In this document: positions 18,149-27,578 of the stretch, in pieces | Layout: each line of letters begins with the position of its first letter | How positions within the stretch are numbered: position 1 is the first letter of the stretch | DNA from: Xenorhabdus khoisanae | GTDB lineage: Bacteria; Pseudomonadota; Gammaproteobacteria; Enterobacterales; Enterobacteriaceae | Direction: 5' to 3' | Assembly (NCBI RefSeq): GCF_001037465.1 | Contig: NZ_LFCV01000101.1 | Coordinates: 1 to 51,335 of the forward strand | Length of the DNA: 51,335 bases | Notes under the pieces: model-generated | Database searches by the model: none | Seen by the model: the letters and a program-made list of their open reading frames with translations, nothing else | Told to the model about the DNA's origin: nothing | Translations under genes and position numbers: made by a program

Positions 18149-21100
18149 ATGAGATAAACGATCAGAAGGGCATGTTTTTTGAGATTGATGAAGTATTGGC
18201 ATCTGCCGGTCAGCAAGATCTGTGGCTGGCAGAGCAATTGACCGAAAAACAACTCTATATTGTGCCGGTAACTTACGAGCTGATCGGGCCGTTGGATCAA
18301 GCCAGATTGTTGGAGGCAATTGCACAAACGGTACAAAACAGTGAGGCTTTCCGTACAGCATTTGTTGAAGATGAACAGGGACTCGTCCAGCATATTTACC
18401 CTGAAACTGAAGTACCCGTTACTGTGCTGGATTTGTCTGATCAGGGCGTTGCATTAGATGAGCAAAAACGTCTGCAACTGGCCTTAACGCATTGCCAGCA
18501 GAATCTGGAAACACCGTTTACGTTGAGTCAACCCGGATTAGCACGTTTCTTACTGATCAAATTAGGTGAACAGAGCCATATTCTGCATTTTTGTCTTCAC
18601 CATCTGATTTGCGATAATGATTCCGTGGCATTGATTCTCAATAATATTTCCGCCGCTTACACGGGAGAAAGCCTATCCAATGACGATGATGGAATTGAGG
18701 TTCTCGAATATGCTGAATTTGCGGCGTGGCAGGATGAATTACTTCGCGGTGGTTATTTAGCCGATGATGAAGCCTATTGGTTGAAAGAATTGGCAGAGAT
18801 AGAGGGTCGCCTGGAACTGAATATCGGTAATCCCACCCCCACAAAAAGTGAACGGGGTGGTATGATTCAGCATCAACTGGATCCCGCTTTAGTGACCTCC
18901 TTTAATCATTGCGCGGCGACTTTGGGCGTTTCTCCGGCACTGGCTTATTTCACTGTATTTGCTTCGCTGTTGTACCGACTGACGGGCCAGCAAACAATTG
19001 TGTTTGGTGTCCCCACTTCATTACGAGATGATCAGCGTTTGGATAAAACGATAGGTTACTTTATTAATGTGTTGCCGATTAAAGTGATATTTCATCCGCA
19101 AATCAGTTTTGCCGACATTGCAAGCCAACTCAGCAGTCAGCTTTATAGTGGTATTGAACACCAGCAATTTCCCTATAGCCATATCGTGCGTAGCGTCAGA
19201 AATGCCCAACAGATGCCACAGGCTCCTCTATTCAATGTGATGTACAACTATTTTGTTGGTCAGGGAGATTGGGCATTATCTGGCACTCATTCACGTCAAC
19301 ATGAGCTTGATCCGGTTGGGGGGAAATTTCCTTTAACTCTGTTTGTGATTAATCATGTAGATACTGTAGAGATATGCTTTGAATACCAATACAACCATGT
19401 TGCAGAAGATTATGCCGGGGTCTTAAACGACAGTTATCAGCAATTGTGTACAGCGATGCTCCTTGATGTCACGCAGGCGGTTTTAGCCCAACCTTTGCTG
19501 GATGAGGCCGATTACCAACGTCAGGTTCTGGCATTTAACCAAACCGATACCGTCTTTCAAGAAGATTTTTGTCAGCGTTTTTTCCGTCAATTGCATGCTG
19601 AACCGGAATTGATGGCGGTTGAATATTTGGTTGAATCACATACTGAACAATTTAGCTATAAAAAACTGTTCGATCTCAGCCTGCGGGTAGCTGACGAATT
19701 GCATCGTCATATCATTACTGGCACGGCAAGACAGGCTAAGGTGGTGATTTTTTCCAGTGCCAGCCCCGCAGCTTTAGCCACTATCGTTGCCTGTTTGACT
19801 GAGGGCATTATATGGATACCCGTAGACGGCAATTTGCCGCTTAACCGTCTGTTGTTGATTGTCGAGGACGCTTGCCCTGATGCCGTTGTGGTAGAAAGTA
19901 AAAATGCATCGTTGATGGCAGCAATGTCTGGTTTTAACGTACCTATTATTGAGCTGAATGGCGAATGGGAAGCAGACAGTGGAGACAACCAGACGAATCT
20001 CAGTTCTTTGACCTCTGAATGGAAACCGTTCACAAACTATGAGGACCTTTGTTACATGATTTATACCTCTGGTACGACGGGGAAACCAAAAGGTGTTGAA
20101 GTTTATCGCAAGGGTCTGAACAATTATCTTAATTGGGCGTCACAAATCTATATGCCGACCGGTGAGCAGGATTTGGGAGGGCTGGGTGTACCCGTGACAA
20201 CGTCCTTCGGATTTGATGCCACCATTACCAGCCTGCTCTTACCCTTGATGACACGGGGGCACGTCGTACTTTTCTCCAGACAGAACAGTCAGGATGAGGC
20301 ATTGTTGCATTTACTGGAACTGGATAAGCCTTTGGGGTTCATGAAGACTACACCTTCACAATTGGAACATCTGGCGTTAAACATGGGGCAAAAACAGAAG
20401 CCGCTGGATATCAAAGTCATTGTGGTAGGAGGTGAGCAGATGAGCCGTGCCCATCTGGATTATCTCAAAATAATCGCCGCCGGAAGTGTGAGTTTTAATG
20501 AATACGGCCCGACAGAAACTGTAGTGGGTTGCTGTGTAGAACGATTGAATATCTCCATGGAAGGCACTCAAAATTGTCAGGGAGTATTACCGATCGGTTC
20601 CCCCATCGCCAATACACAGATGTATGTGCTCAATGAACGGGGCTGTCATCAACCCCCCGGTGTGATAGGTGAATTGTTCATTGGTGGTGAGGGGGTAGCC
20701 AAAGGATATTGGCAGCGTCCTGATTTAACAGCCTCTGCATTTATTGAAGATACGATTTCGAATGTGAACGGGAGACGGCTTTACAAAACGGGTGATTTGG
20801 CTTGCTTTACAATGGATAACAAACTCTTGTGTCTGGGACGGAAAGACAAACAAATCAAGCTCCGAGGCTATCGAATTGAACCAGAGGAAATTGAATCGTG
20901 GATTAAGCAGGTACCGGATGTTGATAAAGCGGTCGTCGTAATTGAAAAACAGGCGCATGAACGGCTCTGTGGCTATCTGGTTGCGGCGTCAATGTTCACA
21001 GGTACGACGCAACAACTTATTGATAAGGTAAAACAACATTTACAAGATCAACTACCAAGCTACATGATCCCGGCGCAATGGCGGGTAATTGAAGCAATTC

Positions 21101-21450
21101 CTTACACCATTAACAATAAGATTGATACCGCCGCATTACTGGCGTTAGGACAGAATCAATTCTCTCCTGTAACAGAGAAACATGTGGAATGTGAATTGAA
21201 CTCCGATATTGCCAGACAAGTTTTGTCCCACTTTAGTGAGGCATTGAGTCGTCACGGTGTTTCGCCAGAAGATAATTTCTTTGAACTAGGTGGAGATTCT
21301 CTGATGGCAGTACGCTTATTGGCGAAGATTAATGCGCATTTTGCCATTGAAATTAAGCTAAAAACCTTTTACCAGCAGGCGGCTCTAACGAATTTAATTG
21401 CGTTGGTGGAAGAGCAACTTCGTTCTGGCAATACGAATATTGATAAGTGA
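18145..21450 (+). CDS. NRPS module C-A-PCP, predicted Asn-activating
   Basis: A single 1101-aa module. The condensation domain spans about 15-440, with HHLICDN (His152, His153, Asp157; the usual Gly is Asn). The adenylation domain spans about 470-980, with YTSGTTGKPKG, NEYGPTE, YKTGDLA and the GRKDKQIKLRGYR block. The PCP has Ser1052 in LGGDSL. Pocket residues aligned to GrsA read DATKVGEVG plus Lys, one to two changes from the established Asn code (DLTKLGEVGK). There is no epimerase and no C-terminal thioesterase, so if this is the last module, release needs a separate enzyme. The start overlaps the Rieske gene by 4 bases (ATGA). Confidence 0.9.
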   Translation: MNEINDQKGMFFEIDEVLASAGQQDLWLAEQLTEKQLYIVPVTYELIGPLDQARLLEAIAQTVQNSEAFRTAFVEDEQGLVQHIYPETEVPVTVLDLSDQGVALDEQKRLQLALTHCQQNLETPFTLSQPGLARFLLIKLGEQSHILHFCLHHLICDNDSVALILNNISAAYTGESLSNDDDGIEVLEYAEFAAWQDELLRGGYLADDEAYWLKELAEIEGRLELNIGNPTPTKSERGGMIQHQLDPALVTSFNHCAATLGVSPALAYFTVFASLLYRLTGQQTIVFGVPTSLRDDQRLDKTIGYFINVLPIKVIFHPQISFADIASQLSSQLYSGIEHQQFPYSHIVRSVRNAQQMPQAPLFNVMYNYFVGQGDWALSGTHSRQHELDPVGGKFPLTLFVINHVDTVEICFEYQYNHVAEDYAGVLNDSYQQLCTAMLLDVTQAVLAQPLLDEADYQRQVLAFNQTDTVFQEDFCQRFFRQLHAEPELMAVEYLVESHTEQFSYKKLFDLSLRVADELHRHIITGTARQAKVVIFSSASPAALATIVACLTEGIIWIPVDGNLPLNRLLLIVEDACPDAVVVESKNASLMAAMSGFNVPIIELNGEWEADSGDNQTNLSSLTSEWKPFTNYEDLCYMIYTSGTTGKPKGVEVYRKGLNNYLNWASQIYMPTGEQDLGGLGVPVTTSFGFDATITSLLLPLMTRGHVVLFSRQNSQDEALLHLLELDKPLGFMKTTPSQLEHLALNMGQKQKPLDIKVIVVGGEQMSRAHLDYLKIIAAGSVSFNEYGPTETVVGCCVERLNISMEGTQNCQGVLPIGSPIANTQMYVLNERGCHQPPGVIGELFIGGEGVAKGYWQRPDLTASAFIEDTISNVNGRRLYKTGDLACFTMDNKLLCLGRKDKQIKLRGYRIEPEEIESWIKQVPDVDKAVVVIEKQAHERLCGYLVAASMFTGTTQQLIDKVKQHLQDQLPSYMIPAQWRVIEAIPYTINNKIDTAALLALGQNQFSPVTEKHVECELNSDIARQVLSHFSEALSRHGVSPEDNFFELGGDSLMAVRLLAKINAHFAIEIKLKTFYQQAALTNLIALVEEQLRSGNTNIDK

Positions 21451-21473
21451 TTTTGGAAATACAGGAGGGTAGT

Positions 21474-22223
21474 TTGACAAATAACAAATTGTTCATGATT
21501 TCCAAATCGGTCAGTGACCAGAAACTGAGAGTATTTTGTTTTCCCTATGCAGGAGGATCTGCGAAGACTTATCTTAATTGGTCGGAATATTTTAATGATG
21601 ACATTGAGATTGTTGCTGTCCAACCGCCGGGACGGGCCACCCGAATTGATGAAACGCCGTATGAAAATTTGTATTCGCTGGTGGATGAGTTAATGACTCA
21701 TGCTGAGTTCATCACACAGCTCCCTTATGTTTTTATTGGACACAGCTTGGGATGTCGGATTGCATTTGAACTAGCCTGTAAATTGCAATCCCGTGGGTAT
21801 CCTGTTCCTGAGCATTTCTTTGCCGCAGGGTGTCCAGCACCGCATTTGAAAGATGACAGACCCAACACCTACGATTTACCAGATGATGAATTTATCCGTG
21901 AGTTGCAGAAAATGAATGGTGCTACAGATGAGGTGCTCTTGAATAAAGAACTGATGGAGTTACTTCTGCCAGTTTTAAGAGCAGACTTTAAAATGGCTGA
22001 AACCTATCAGGCAAACCGCGTTCTTCTGAAAAGCCCGATAACGGTTTTATGGGGTGAATCTGATCCGGGGGTTAAACCCATTGAACTTTATGCATGGTCA
22101 GAATTATCCAGCGAAAATTTAACCATACAATATATTTCAGGGGATCATTTCTTTATTGATCAAAACAAAAATGGGGTGATAGAGGCTATGGCATCTTTAT
22201 TGGCATCATTGGCATCAAAGTGA
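21474..22223 (+). CDS. Type II thioesterase (external TE of the cluster)
   Basis: A 249-aa alpha/beta hydrolase of the GrsT/SrfAD family. The nucleophile is in IGHSLGCR, the acid probably Asp in GESDPGVK, and the His in SGDHFFI. The N-terminal block FCFPYAGGSAKTYLNW is diagnostic. I chose the TTG start at 21474 because AGGAGGGT lies about 5 bases upstream; a GTG at 21447 and an ATG at 21495 are in frame. Such enzymes normally clear mis-primed carrier domains. As no in-line TE exists, it might also release the product. Confidence 0.88.
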   Translation: MTNNKLFMISKSVSDQKLRVFCFPYAGGSAKTYLNWSEYFNDDIEIVAVQPPGRATRIDETPYENLYSLVDELMTHAEFITQLPYVFIGHSLGCRIAFELACKLQSRGYPVPEHFFAAGCPAPHLKDDRPNTYDLPDDEFIRELQKMNGATDEVLLNKELMELLLPVLRADFKMAETYQANRVLLKSPITVLWGESDPGVKPIELYAWSELSSENLTIQYISGDHFFIDQNKNGVIEAMASLLASLASK

Positions 22224-22262
22224 AAGCCAATAAACGAGTTGGCGCATTTAAGTAGCGGATTA

Positions 22263-22308
22263 AACTGAAAGCAGAGTTTAAGGATGGATTATAACAATGC
22301 TTTCAGTT
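22263..22308. terminator. Inverted repeat between cluster end and znuB
   Basis: An 11-bp perfect inverted repeat (AACTGAAAGCA at 22263-22273, TGCTTTCAGTT at 22298-22308) with a 24-base loop lies in the 122-base convergent gap. There is no strong T-run and the loop is long, so the terminator call is tentative. Confidence 0.4.
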
Positions 22309-22345
22309 GGTATTAAGAAAAGTCAAAGAAAGGCGGAGGTAAATA

Positions 22346-23131
22346 TCAACTTCTCGCCTTAGACGTTAAGCTCAACGCAAATAACATCGCGGCACAAAGT
22401 ACAACCGAAGGCCCTGCGGGTGTGTTATAAAATGCTGACAGAGTTAATCCTCCTGTGACAGCAAGCATGCCGACGATAATTGCAAAAACAGCCATTTGCT
22501 CTGGTGTGCGGGAGAAGCGACGGGCAGTCGCGGCAGGAATAATCAGCAGAGAAGTGATAATTAACGCCCCGACAAATTTCATCGCCAATCCGATGGTCAA
22601 TGCTGTTACTAACATCAACAGAACACGCAGACGCTGAATTTTAATGCCGTCAACAAAGGCCAGATCCTGGCTGACTGTCATTGATAGCAGGGCACGCCAT
22701 TGCCATGCCAGTAATCCGGCAACAATCACGACACCAGTCGCAATCAACCAGAGATCTTCATAAGTCACAGACAGAAGATCGCCAAATAAATAGGCCATCA
22801 TATCGACTCGCACACTGGTCATAAAACTGACGACGACTAAACCTAGCGAGAGCGAACTGTGAGCCAGAATGCCCAGTAATGTATCAACTGCCAATTGAGG
22901 CCGTTTTTCCAACCAAACTAAAATAATGGCTAATAGGAGTGTAACCGCAATAACGGCATAAAACGGGTTTACATTCAGTAAGAAGCCAAATGCGACACCA
23001 AGCAGTGATGCGTGGGCCAGTGTGTCACCAAAATAGGACATTCTGCGCCAAACGACAAAAGAGCCGAGAGGGCCTGCGGCAATTGCCAATAACATTCCGG
23101 CCAGCCAGCCAGGAAGTAATAATTCAATCAT
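22346..23131 (-). CDS. znuB: Zinc ABC transporter permease ZnuB
   Basis: A 261-aa membrane permease of the ABC-3 (ZnuB/MntB) family with about 7 hydrophobic segments, including [20 protein letters not shown] at the N-terminus and the family block [16 protein letters not shown]. It forms the membrane channel of high-affinity zinc uptake with ZnuC and ZnuA. Its ATG overlaps the znuC stop (23128-23131), matching the enterobacterial znuCB operon. In E. coli the next gene is ruvB; here the biosynthetic cluster converges on it instead. Confidence 0.96.
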   Translation of the reverse strand: MIELLLPGWLAGMLLAIAAGPLGSFVVWRRMSYFGDTLAHASLLGVAFGFLLNVNPFYAVIAVTLLLAIILVWLEKRPQLAVDTLLGILAHSSLSLGLVVVSFMTSVRVDMMAYLFGDLLSVTYEDLWLIATGVVIVAGLLAWQWRALLSMTVSQDLAFVDGIKIQRLRVLLMLVTALTIGLAMKFVGALIITSLLIIPAATARRFSRTPEQMAVFAIIVGMLAVTGGLTLSAFYNTPAGPSVVLCAAMLFALSLTSKARS

Positions 23132-23901
23132 CGACGTGATTCTCCACCATTTTTAACAATCGCTTTTCCTTTCAAGTCATGATGATGATTATGGTGATGA
23201 CGGTAAACCGCCAGTTGTTCCGCACCATGGCGACCAAACATTGCGATAAATTCTGGATGCATTGATACAACTTCCGGTGTGCCAGAACAGCAAATATGTT
23301 GATTAAGGCATAAAACTTCGTCTGTTTTCGCCATTACCAAATGCAGGTCATGGGATACCATAAGTACAGCGCAATTCAGTTCAGTTCTGATTTGATTGAT
23401 TAAATCGTAAAGTGCCAATTGACCATTGACATCAACGCCCTGTGTCGGTTCATCAAGAACCAAAAGTTGGGGGTGATTGAGTAAGGCTCTGGCAAGTAAT
23501 ACTCGCTGGGTTTCTCCACCTGACAACTTTTGCATGGGTTGCTCCAATAAATGGGCAGCGTTGACCCGATTTAATATTGGCATGATATCTGCTGATTTCA
23601 CGTTGGGCCTTAGCATCATGAAGCGCTTAACAGTCAGAGGCAATGTAGGGTCAAGGTTAAGCTTCTGTGGAACATAACCAATTTTTAACGCTGGACTCTG
23701 TTCAATCGTGCCTGAAGAGGGTTGAACTAAACCAAGGACAACACGAACCAGAGTTGATTTTCCCGCACCGTTCGGGCCAATGAGCGTCAGAATTTTTCCT
23801 TGTTTGAGATTGAAGGAAATATTATTCAGCACCTTGCGGTGACCAAATTCAACCGTAATATTTTTTAGGGTGATCATATTCAGAGTGATCATAGTTGGCA
23901 T
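23128..23901 (-). CDS. znuC: Zinc ABC transporter ATPase ZnuC
   Basis: A 257-aa ABC ATPase with Walker [10 protein letters not shown], signature LSGGETQRV, Walker B LLVLDEPT and H-loop VSHDLH. The His-rich tail [10 protein letters not shown] is typical of ZnuC. It powers zinc import through ZnuB. The N-terminus contains a short in-frame near-repeat (ATGATCACTCTGAAT then ATGATCACCCT), so three ATG codons compete: 23901, 23892 and 23877. None has a clear ribosome site and the longest is given. It is divergent from znuA across the Zur box. Confidence 0.96.
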   Translation of the reverse strand: MPTMITLNMITLKNITVEFGHRKVLNNISFNLKQGKILTLIGPNGAGKSTLVRVVLGLVQPSSGTIEQSPALKIGYVPQKLNLDPTLPLTVKRFMMLRPNVKSADIMPILNRVNAAHLLEQPMQKLSGGETQRVLLARALLNHPQLLVLDEPTQGVDVNGQLALYDLINQIRTELNCAVLMVSHDLHLVMAKTDEVLCLNQHICCSGTPEVVSMHPEFIAMFGRHGAEQLAVYRHHHNHHHDLKGKAIVKNGGESRR

Positions 23902-23924
23902 GTTAAAAGTCTTGCAGAATCATT

Positions 23925-23947
23925 GAAATGTTATAATATAACATTAT
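23925..23947. promoter_or_regulatory. Zur operator between znuC and znuA
   Basis: A 23-base palindromic site made of GAAATGTTATA, one base, then TATAACATTAT matches the published enterobacterial Zur box at nearly every position. It lies in the 74-base gap between the divergent znuC and znuA starts, so zinc-bound Zur should repress both directions. Confidence 0.88.
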
Positions 23948-23975
23948 TCAATTTGCTGCATGGAATATTCATATT

Positions 23976-24932
23976 ATGTTACACAAATCACAGAAATACG
24001 CGCATAAATATTTTCGTAAAATTGCGTTAGCCACTGCGTTAGTGGCTGGGGTGAATTGCTCTGCGCAGGCAGATGTTGTCACTTCCATTCGTCCATTGGC
24101 TTTTATCGCTGCGTCTATTGCTGATGGTGTAACAAATACTCAGGTGCTTTTGCCTGACGGCGCTTCTCCACATGATTATGCTTTACGGCCTTTGGATGTT
24201 CGAAAAATCAATCAAGCTGATTTGGTTGTCTGGATTGGCCCGGATATGGAAACATTTTTGGCGAAGCCGATAGCTAGAATTGATCAGAACAAACAACTCG
24301 AATTGTCTGATTTATCTACAATCAAGCCACTGTTGCTGAAAAATAGTGAAGATGATAATCACTCAATTGAATCGAATCAGCATAAACATGAAACTGATCA
24401 CGAACATCACCATCACGGTGAATATAATATGCATATTTGGCTTTCTCCAAAGATTGCAGAGAAAGCAGCTCAGGCAATATATGATCGGCTTGTTGAACAG
24501 TACCCTCAGCAAAAGCAGCAATTACAAGTAAACCTACGTAAATTCAATGGACAGCTCATACAAACTGATAAGAATATTGCTAATATTTTAAATCCTGTAA
24601 GAAAACAAGGGTATTTCGTTTTTCATGATGCGTATGGCTATTTTGAAAAACATTACCAATTAGCTCCAATAGGTGTTTTCACGGTTAATCCTGAAATACA
24701 GCCAGGAGCACAAAAATTACACTATATACGAACACAATTGGTTGAGCAGAAAGCGAAGTGTATTTTTGCTGAACCTCAATTCAGGCCGGCCGTCATTCAT
24801 GCCGTAGCAAAAGGTACTGGTGTACGTATCGGGGTGCTTGACCCTTTGGGAAGCGGCATCGCATTGGATAGCGACAGCTATATGAAATTTATAACTCAGT
24901 TGTCGGAACAATACGCGAGCTGCCTGAATTAG
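23976..24932 (+). CDS. znuA: Periplasmic zinc-binding protein ZnuA
   Basis: A 318-aa solute-binding protein with a signal peptide (basic start, hydrophobic ALATALVAGVNCSAQA, then DVVTSIRPLAFIA). Zinc ligands are in the SPHDYALRP block and the later FVFHDAYGYFE and LDPLG blocks. A His-rich acidic loop, HKHETDHEHHHHGEYNMH, is the hallmark of ZnuA. It captures periplasmic zinc for ZnuBC. It is divergent from znuC and followed after 20 bases by mepM. Confidence 0.96.
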   Translation: MLHKSQKYAHKYFRKIALATALVAGVNCSAQADVVTSIRPLAFIAASIADGVTNTQVLLPDGASPHDYALRPLDVRKINQADLVVWIGPDMETFLAKPIARIDQNKQLELSDLSTIKPLLLKNSEDDNHSIESNQHKHETDHEHHHHGEYNMHIWLSPKIAEKAAQAIYDRLVEQYPQQKQQLQVNLRKFNGQLIQTDKNIANILNPVRKQGYFVFHDAYGYFEKHYQLAPIGVFTVNPEIQPGAQKLHYIRTQLVEQKAKCIFAEPQFRPAVIHAVAKGTGVRIGVLDPLGSGIALDSDSYMKFITQLSEQYASCLN

Positions 24933-24952
24933 TACAATAAGGAATTTTATTA

Positions 24953-26266
24953 GTGCAGCAAATAGCTAAAACTATTGTTTTGGTATACAACAACCTGCCC
25001 AAACCACATAAGATCATGCTTGGTTCTTTGACGCTGGTCACCTTAGCTGTCGCAGTGTGGAGGCCGGTTATTTACCATGAACGAGAAGAACGTGCAGGTA
25101 ACATTATTATCAGCACTCCCAGTAGTCTCCCTGATGCGACAGATGATGTAGCAGGAGATGTTAATGAGCAGTTCCCCGATGAAGGAATTGGAGATGAAGA
25201 AGGGAGTTCGGATACAGCAGCAAATGTTCCCCATCAATATGTTGTTTCCCAAGGTGATACCTTAAGTTCTATTTTAACTCAGTTTGGTATTGATTCCTCG
25301 GATGTGGCTTTATTGGCGAACCAATATAGGGTATTACGTAATTTAGGCATTGGTCAGTCATTGTCATGGTCGATTGATGAAAATGGCAATTTAAAAACAC
25401 TGACGTGGGATTTATCACGTCGTGAAACCCGCACTTATACCCGCGAAGGGGATACCTTTAAAGAAACGCAGGAATTTCAAAAAGGGGAATGGAAAAACAG
25501 TGTTATCACAGGAACAGTCGATGGCAGCTTTAATGGTAGTGCGCTGACTGCCGGGCTGACGGGTAGTGAAGCCAGAGAAGTAACAAAAGCGCTGCAATGG
25601 CAAATAGATTTCCGTAAATTGCGTAAAGGTGATCGTTTTTCTGTGTTGATGTCCCGTGAAATGCTTGATGGAAAAAGTGAACAGAGCCAATTATTGGGGG
25701 TTCGTTTACAAAGTGGCGGGAATGATTATTACGCTTTCCGTGCCAATGACGGGCGTTTTTATGATAGTAATGCGTCTGGTTTAGAACGTGGCTTCCTGCG
25801 TTTTCCGACAACTAAACAATTCAGGGTTTCATCTCCTTTTAATCCACACCGTTTGAATCCGGTAACCGGGCGGATCACCGCACACAAAGGGGTTGATTTT
25901 GCCATGCCAGTAGGAACCCCCGTTTTGGCAGTTGGTGATGGAGAAGTGATCGTGTCTAAGTTTGATGGGGCTGCTGGTAATTTCATTGCCATCAGGCATG
26001 GTCGCCAATATACGACCCGATACATGCACCTGAGAAAATTGTTAGTAAAACCGGGTCAGAAGGTAAAACGGGGTGAGCGTATTGCATTATCAGGAAATAC
26101 AGGCCGTTCGACTGGCCCGCATTTACATTTTGAATTCTGGGATAACCAACAGCCGGTTAATCCACTCACTGCAAAATTACCGCGTTCCGGTGGCTTAAGT
26201 GGTAAAGAACGTACCGAATATATAGCAATGGTTAAGGACGTTAAACCTCAATTGTTACTAGACTGA
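24953..26266 (+). CDS. mepM: Murein DD-endopeptidase MepM
   Basis: A 437-aa envelope protein with an N-terminal membrane anchor (about residues 20-37), a LysM-type domain near 100 (HQYVVSQGDTLSSIL) and a C-terminal M23 zinc peptidase. Catalytic motifs are HKGVDFAMPVGTPV and GRSTGPHLHFEF. It cleaves D-Ala-mDAP crosslinks to allow peptidoglycan growth. The start is GTG with AAGGAA about 8 bases upstream. Its position after znuA matches E. coli mepM (yebA). Confidence 0.95.
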   Translation: MQQIAKTIVLVYNNLPKPHKIMLGSLTLVTLAVAVWRPVIYHEREERAGNIIISTPSSLPDATDDVAGDVNEQFPDEGIGDEEGSSDTAANVPHQYVVSQGDTLSSILTQFGIDSSDVALLANQYRVLRNLGIGQSLSWSIDENGNLKTLTWDLSRRETRTYTREGDTFKETQEFQKGEWKNSVITGTVDGSFNGSALTAGLTGSEAREVTKALQWQIDFRKLRKGDRFSVLMSREMLDGKSEQSQLLGVRLQSGGNDYYAFRANDGRFYDSNASGLERGFLRFPTTKQFRVSSPFNPHRLNPVTGRITAHKGVDFAMPVGTPVLAVGDGEVIVSKFDGAAGNFIAIRHGRQYTTRYMHLRKLLVKPGQKVKRGERIALSGNTGRSTGPHLHFEFWDNQQPVNPLTAKLPRSGGLSGKERTEYIAMVKDVKPQLLLD

Positions 26267-26297
26267 ATGTATAGGTTTTTCGATAATTAACAGACAT

Positions 26298-26334
26298 AAA
26301 AGCGGATGATTGATATCATCCGCTTTTATATTAT
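26298..26334 (+). terminator. Intrinsic terminator after mepM
   Basis: A perfect 13-bp stem (AAAAGCGGATGAT and ATCATCCGCTTTT, 4-base loop TGAT) is followed by TATATTATTTTTT. It separates mepM from lpxM. Confidence 0.85.
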
Positions 26335-26390
26335 TTTTTGTTAGAAACTTGCGTTTTGAAAGCGAGTGTTGGAATCATCAGAGTTAGCCC

Positions 26391-27359
26391 ATGAATAAAG
26401 AGAAAAATACAGATAGTAAGTTGGGATATGTCCCGAAGTTTCATCGATCTTATTTGCATCCCCGTTATTGGGGGGTTTGGGCTGGCGTAGGAGTATTGGC
26501 GGGATTGGCTTATGTTCCTGTGAAATGGCGTGATCCCTTGTTGGCCAGGATTGGTGTTTGGGCAGGCAGAAAAGCGAAAAGTGCCCGCCGCAGGGCAAAA
26601 ATCAATTTAATTTACTGTTTTCCTGAATTAACAGAACAGCAGCGAGAAGACTTGATTGATCGCATGTTTGCTACCGCACCTCAATCATTTGTTATGTTGG
26701 CGGAGCTTTGCCTGAGAGGGGAAAAATCGACACTTGAGCGTACTCAATGGCATGGCGAAGAGATTATTCAAACCTTAAGAGAGCAGGGTAAGAATGTCAT
26801 TGTTATGGTTCCACATGGTTGGGCCATTGATATTCCCGCCATGTTATTGGCAGCACGCGGTCAAAAAGTATCAGGCATGTTTCACCATCAATCCAATCCT
26901 GTGGCTGATTATTTGTGGAATAAGGCTCGTCAACACTTTGGTGGTCAGTTACATTCCCGCGACGCAGGAATTAAACCCTTTATTGCATCGATACGTGAAG
27001 GATTTTGGGGATATTATTTGCCCGATCAGGATCATGGTGAAGAACACAGTGAATTTGTTGATTTCTTTGCTACTTACAAAGCAACACTGCCTGCGGTCGG
27101 GCGATTAATGAAAGTTTGCCGTGCGGCTGTTGTCCCACTATTTCCGGTTTATAACTGTCAGACTCATCAACTGGATATTTATATCCGTCCACCAATGGAT
27201 GATATTGCGGGGCAGGATGATGCTTATATTGCCCGCCGTATGAATGAGGAATTAGAGGAATTGGTTAAGCCAAATCCTGAGCAATATACCTGGATCTTAA
27301 AATTGCTTAAAACGCGGAAAAAAGGGGATGTAGAGCCTTATAAAAGGAAGGATCTTTAA
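26391..27359 (+). CDS. lpxM: Lipid A acyltransferase LpxM (MsbB)
   Basis: A 322-aa inner-membrane late acyltransferase of the HtrB/MsbB family, adding the secondary (usually myristoyl) chain to Kdo2-lipid A. The catalytic HX4D motif appears as HGWAID, and an N-terminal hydrophobic segment anchors it (WGVWAGVGVLAGLAYVPV). The start FHRSYLHPRYW resembles enterobacterial MsbB. Gene order mepM-lpxM-pykA matches E. coli, which supports LpxM over the LpxL paralogue. Confidence 0.93.
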   Translation: MNKEKNTDSKLGYVPKFHRSYLHPRYWGVWAGVGVLAGLAYVPVKWRDPLLARIGVWAGRKAKSARRRAKINLIYCFPELTEQQREDLIDRMFATAPQSFVMLAELCLRGEKSTLERTQWHGEEIIQTLREQGKNVIVMVPHGWAIDIPAMLLAARGQKVSGMFHHQSNPVADYLWNKARQHFGGQLHSRDAGIKPFIASIREGFWGYYLPDQDHGEEHSEFVDFFATYKATLPAVGRLMKVCRAAVVPLFPVYNCQTHQLDIYIRPPMDDIAGQDDAYIARRMNEELEELVKPNPEQYTWILKLLKTRKKGDVEPYKRKDL

Positions 27360-27396
27360 TTGCTGAATAATATTTTCAGAGGCCCGTCACTCTCTT

Positions 27397-27428
27397 ATAA
27401 TAAGGGGCATTACGCTGCCCCTTATTAT
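27397..27428 (+). terminator. Terminator after lpxM
   Basis: A perfect 13-bp inverted repeat (ATAATAAGGGGCA and TGCCCCTTATTAT, 6-base loop) lies 37 bases after the lpxM stop, followed by TT. It is probably a terminator. Confidence 0.75.
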
Positions 27429-27578
27429 TTGTTGTATATAGAAAACCCCCAGCTTGGCTGGGGGTTCCGTAGAGCTTACAGCTATAAGTCTGCTATAAAA
27501 ACCCCTTTTGATTTGTTAAAACACCTTGCGGTCTGGCAACTGCAAAAGTGAATCAAAAAATCGAAAGGGGGTCCCACA

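Noticed and set aside
18145..21450. N-acyl-D-Asn prodrug module as in xenocoumacin or colibactin
   Set aside because: There is no epimerase domain and no ClbP/XcnG-type periplasmic peptidase gene in the window, although the A domain looks Asn-specific.
27360..27551. 63-codon open frame after lpxM
   Set aside because: It runs through the lpxM terminator hairpin and the IS end hairpin and has no ribosome site.
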